The notes under the pieces were generated by a model. The model was not told the origin of the DNA. It saw only the letters and a program-made list of their open reading frames with translations, and did not search any database. A DNA stretch of 6,761 bases, taken from an uncultured Ruminococcus sp. (GTDB taxonomy: Bacteria; Bacillota; Clostridia; Oscillospirales; Ruminococcaceae). Below are positions 5,529-6,761 of the stretch, one piece after another. How positions within the stretch are numbered: position 1 is the first letter of the stretch; each line of letters opens with the position of its first letter. The DNA lies in NCBI GenBank assembly GCA_937942105.1, contig CALDFS010000177.1:1-6761 (forward strand), in the 5' to 3' direction. The position numbers and the translations under genes are program-made.

Positions 5529-6527
5529 TTATTCTGTCTTGATGTATGGCATAAGCTCAAGCGCACACGTCTGTTTTCTGTCCGGCTTGATGCTTACCTT
5601 TATTCCTTTTTTCTTAAAATACTCTATATTTGACCTGTGCTGACCGAGCGCCTTCGATAGCTCTCGCAGAGGCACTGTAAAGGCATATTCCTTTTCGGCA
5701 CTCATCAGCTTTTCCATCTTCAATCTGTATATATAGCTCTCGCAAAGCTCACGGAGTGCAGGGTGATATATCCCGCCGAGCATATCCCGCTCGACATCGG
5801 TTGAAGAGTGAAGCCCCAGCTTAATCACTCTTATTCCCGCAGTGTTAAACATCTCCAAAAGCTCGGCGCAGAGCGCTATTGCTTCGTCCAATGGATAGGT
5901 TCTATATATTCCCGCCTGATAAAGCTCGCCAAGTCTTGTGTTTTTGAGCACTACTGTAGGGTAAATTCTTGCCTCCGCCGGTTCAAGAGATATCAGCCTG
6001 CGCGCGGTTTCTATATCCTTTTCAGGTGTTGAGCCATACAGCCCAACCATCATCTGCAAGCCAAGTGTGAAGCCATATTGCTTTACAAGCCTTGCGGTAG
6101 CCTCGACGTCTTTAGCGGTGTGTCCCCGCTCATTCAGCAAAAGCACATCATCGCACATTGACTGCGCACCCAGCTCTATTGCGGTCACATCATAGCTTTT
6201 TAAGATGTCAAGTATTTCCGTGGAAATAGCATCCGGGCGGGTAGAGCATCTTATCCCCTTGAAGCCCATTTCAACATAAGGTCTTGCGGCTTCTAAAAGC
6301 TCTGTCATATAAGACCGCGGCACGGCAGTAAAGCTTCCTCCGAAAAAGGCTATTTCTGTCTGAGATATGTCTATGCCGGAAGCAACAGCCTTTTCGCAGA
6401 CCGCTTTAACATCTTCTGCGCGCGGAATATCCGTCTGCCCGGTTATGGTGTTCTGATTGCAGAACGAGCACTTATGCGGGCAGCCAACGTGCGGCACAAA
6501 TATCGACAAATTGGCGTGACCCATCAT
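5529..6527 (-). CDS. Elp3-like radical SAM protein without acetyltransferase domain, function unknown
   Basis: This 332-residue protein has the radical SAM iron-sulfur motif CPHKCSFC (C16, C20, C23; CxxxCxxC), expected to bind a [4Fe-4S] cluster and S-adenosylmethionine. Further barrel motifs are the glycine-rich FFGGSF (61-66), STRPD (95-99), ELGAQS (118-123) and QMMVGL (158-163). This set resembles the radical SAM half of the Elp3 tRNA-modifying family. The C-terminal 100 or so residues do not look like an acetyltransferase; they contain a positively charged segment (RSNIEYFKKKGIKVSIKP) that might touch RNA. Genes of this type are common between rnc and smc in Clostridia, but I know of no proven substrate. 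The start ATG at 6525-6527 overlaps the rnc stop (ATGA). The next ATG (6522-6524) is better spaced, 7 nt from GGGAG at 6532-6536, and would give a 331-residue protein. Co-translation with rnc is likely. Confidence 0.9.
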   Translation of the reverse strand: MMGHANLSIFVPHVGCPHKCSFCNQNTITGQTDIPRAEDVKAVCEKAVASGIDISQTEIAFFGGSFTAVPRSYMTELLEAARPYVEMGFKGIRCSTRPDAISTEILDILKSYDVTAIELGAQSMCDDVLLLNERGHTAKDVEATARLVKQYGFTLGLQMMVGLYGSTPEKDIETARRLISLEPAEARIYPTVVLKNTRLGELYQAGIYRTYPLDEAIALCAELLEMFNTAGIRVIKLGLHSSTDVERDMLGGIYHPALRELCESYIYRLKMEKLMSAEKEYAFTVPLRELSKALGQHRSNIEYFKKKGIKVSIKPDRKQTCALELMPYIKTE

Positions 6528-6751
6528 ATCGCTCCCATAAGCTCAAGGGCTTCCTTTGCAGCCAGCTGCTCGGCGTGCTTTTTCGAACTTGCAGTGCCCG
6601 TTCCGATGATGTTTGAATTCAGCATTACCTGAACGGTAAACTGCTTGCTGTGAGCAGGACCTGATTCGCCTACAAGCTTATATTCCACCGATTCTTCGGG
6701 GTTTTTCTGTATGATTTCCTGCAAAACGGTCTTATAATCATCATAAGCCTT
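6524..6751 (-). CDS. rnc: Ribonuclease III, C-terminal fragment with dsRNA-binding domain
   Basis: RNase III cuts double-stranded RNA, including the rRNA precursor, in the cytoplasm. Only the last 75 codons are present; the catalytic domain lies beyond the right edge. The visible part is a complete double-stranded RNA-binding domain: the linker helix DYKTVLQEIIQ that opens the domain in RNase III, then strand YKLVGESGPAHSKQFTVQV, NSNIIGTGTASSKK, and the second helix with the RNA-contacting KKHAEQ followed by LAAKEALELMG. The frame is open to 6751, beyond which the sequence matches a sequencing adapter, so the last trustworthy codon is AAG at 6749-6751. A TTG at 6722-6724 is not a start, since conserved RNase III sequence continues upstream of it. 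The stop TGA overlaps the next gene's ATG. The order rnc then smc is widespread in Firmicutes. Confidence 0.93.
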   Translation of the reverse strand, partial: KAYDDYKTVLQEIIQKNPEESVEYKLVGESGPAHSKQFTVQVMLNSNIIGTGTASSKKHAEQLAAKEALELMGAI

Positions 6752-6761
6752 AGATCGGAAG
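6752..6761. other. Probable Illumina adapter remnant at the contig end
   Basis: The last ten bases, AGATCGGAAG, are identical to the first ten bases of the standard Illumina read-through adapter (AGATCGGAAGAGC). Such a match exactly at the end of the sequence is very unlikely by chance. These bases are therefore probably not genomic and should not be translated as part of rnc. Confidence 0.88.

Noticed and set aside
5173..5643. Plus-strand open frame of 156 codons, and another of 205 codons at 2069-2686
   Set aside because: Both lie antisense to smc, their proteins are Ser/Phe/Leu-rich shadows of coiled-coil codons, and neither resembles a known family. Every convincing gene here is on the minus strand.
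6722..6724. TTG as the start of a small stand-alone dsRNA-binding protein
   Set aside because: The frame stays open upstream with AYDDYKT, the typical linker just before the RNase III dsRNA-binding domain, so this is an internal Leu codon of rnc.

Overview
The window is one continuous block of housekeeping genes, all read from the minus strand, so transcription runs from the right edge to the left. The order along transcription is rnc (3' end only), an Elp3-like radical SAM gene, smc (broken by one frameshift), ftsY, rdgB/HAM1, yhbY, a 21-codon nadD-like mini-ORF, and nadD (5' end only). Gaps are very short (2 to 26 nt) or the genes overlap, and nearly every gene has a visible Shine-Dalgarno site. 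This looks like the interior of an operon. I see no promoter, terminator, RNA gene, CRISPR array or transposon, and no gene-free stretch longer than about 75 bases.

The organism is most likely a member of the Clostridia, perhaps an Oscillospirales/Ruminococcaceae-type gut or environmental anaerobe. The rnc - radical SAM - smc - ftsY order, the SMC start MYLKSLELQGFKSF and purine-rich ribosome sites fit that group. The finer placement is inference from gene order only. The right end carries 10 bases identical to the start of the common Illumina adapter, so this is probably an untrimmed short-read contig, perhaps metagenomic.

Region by region: 6524-6751 holds the dsRNA-binding domain of RNase III. 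5529-6527 is the radical SAM enzyme. 1966-5513 is smc, whose two halves lie in different frames that meet at 3177-3198; adding one base restores a 1182-residue protein. 1031-1939 is ftsY, 431-1012 is rdgB, 138-428 is yhbY, and 1-120 holds the nadD start preceded by a diverged second copy of the same start.

The genes serve core growth functions: RNA processing (rnc), chromosome compaction and segregation (smc), membrane protein targeting (ftsY), clean-up of deaminated nucleotides (rdgB), ribosome assembly (yhbY) and NAD synthesis (nadD). No new defence or mobile system is evident. The observations most worth checking are the duplicated nadD start, the smc frameshift, the adapter tail and the uncharacterised radical SAM enzyme.
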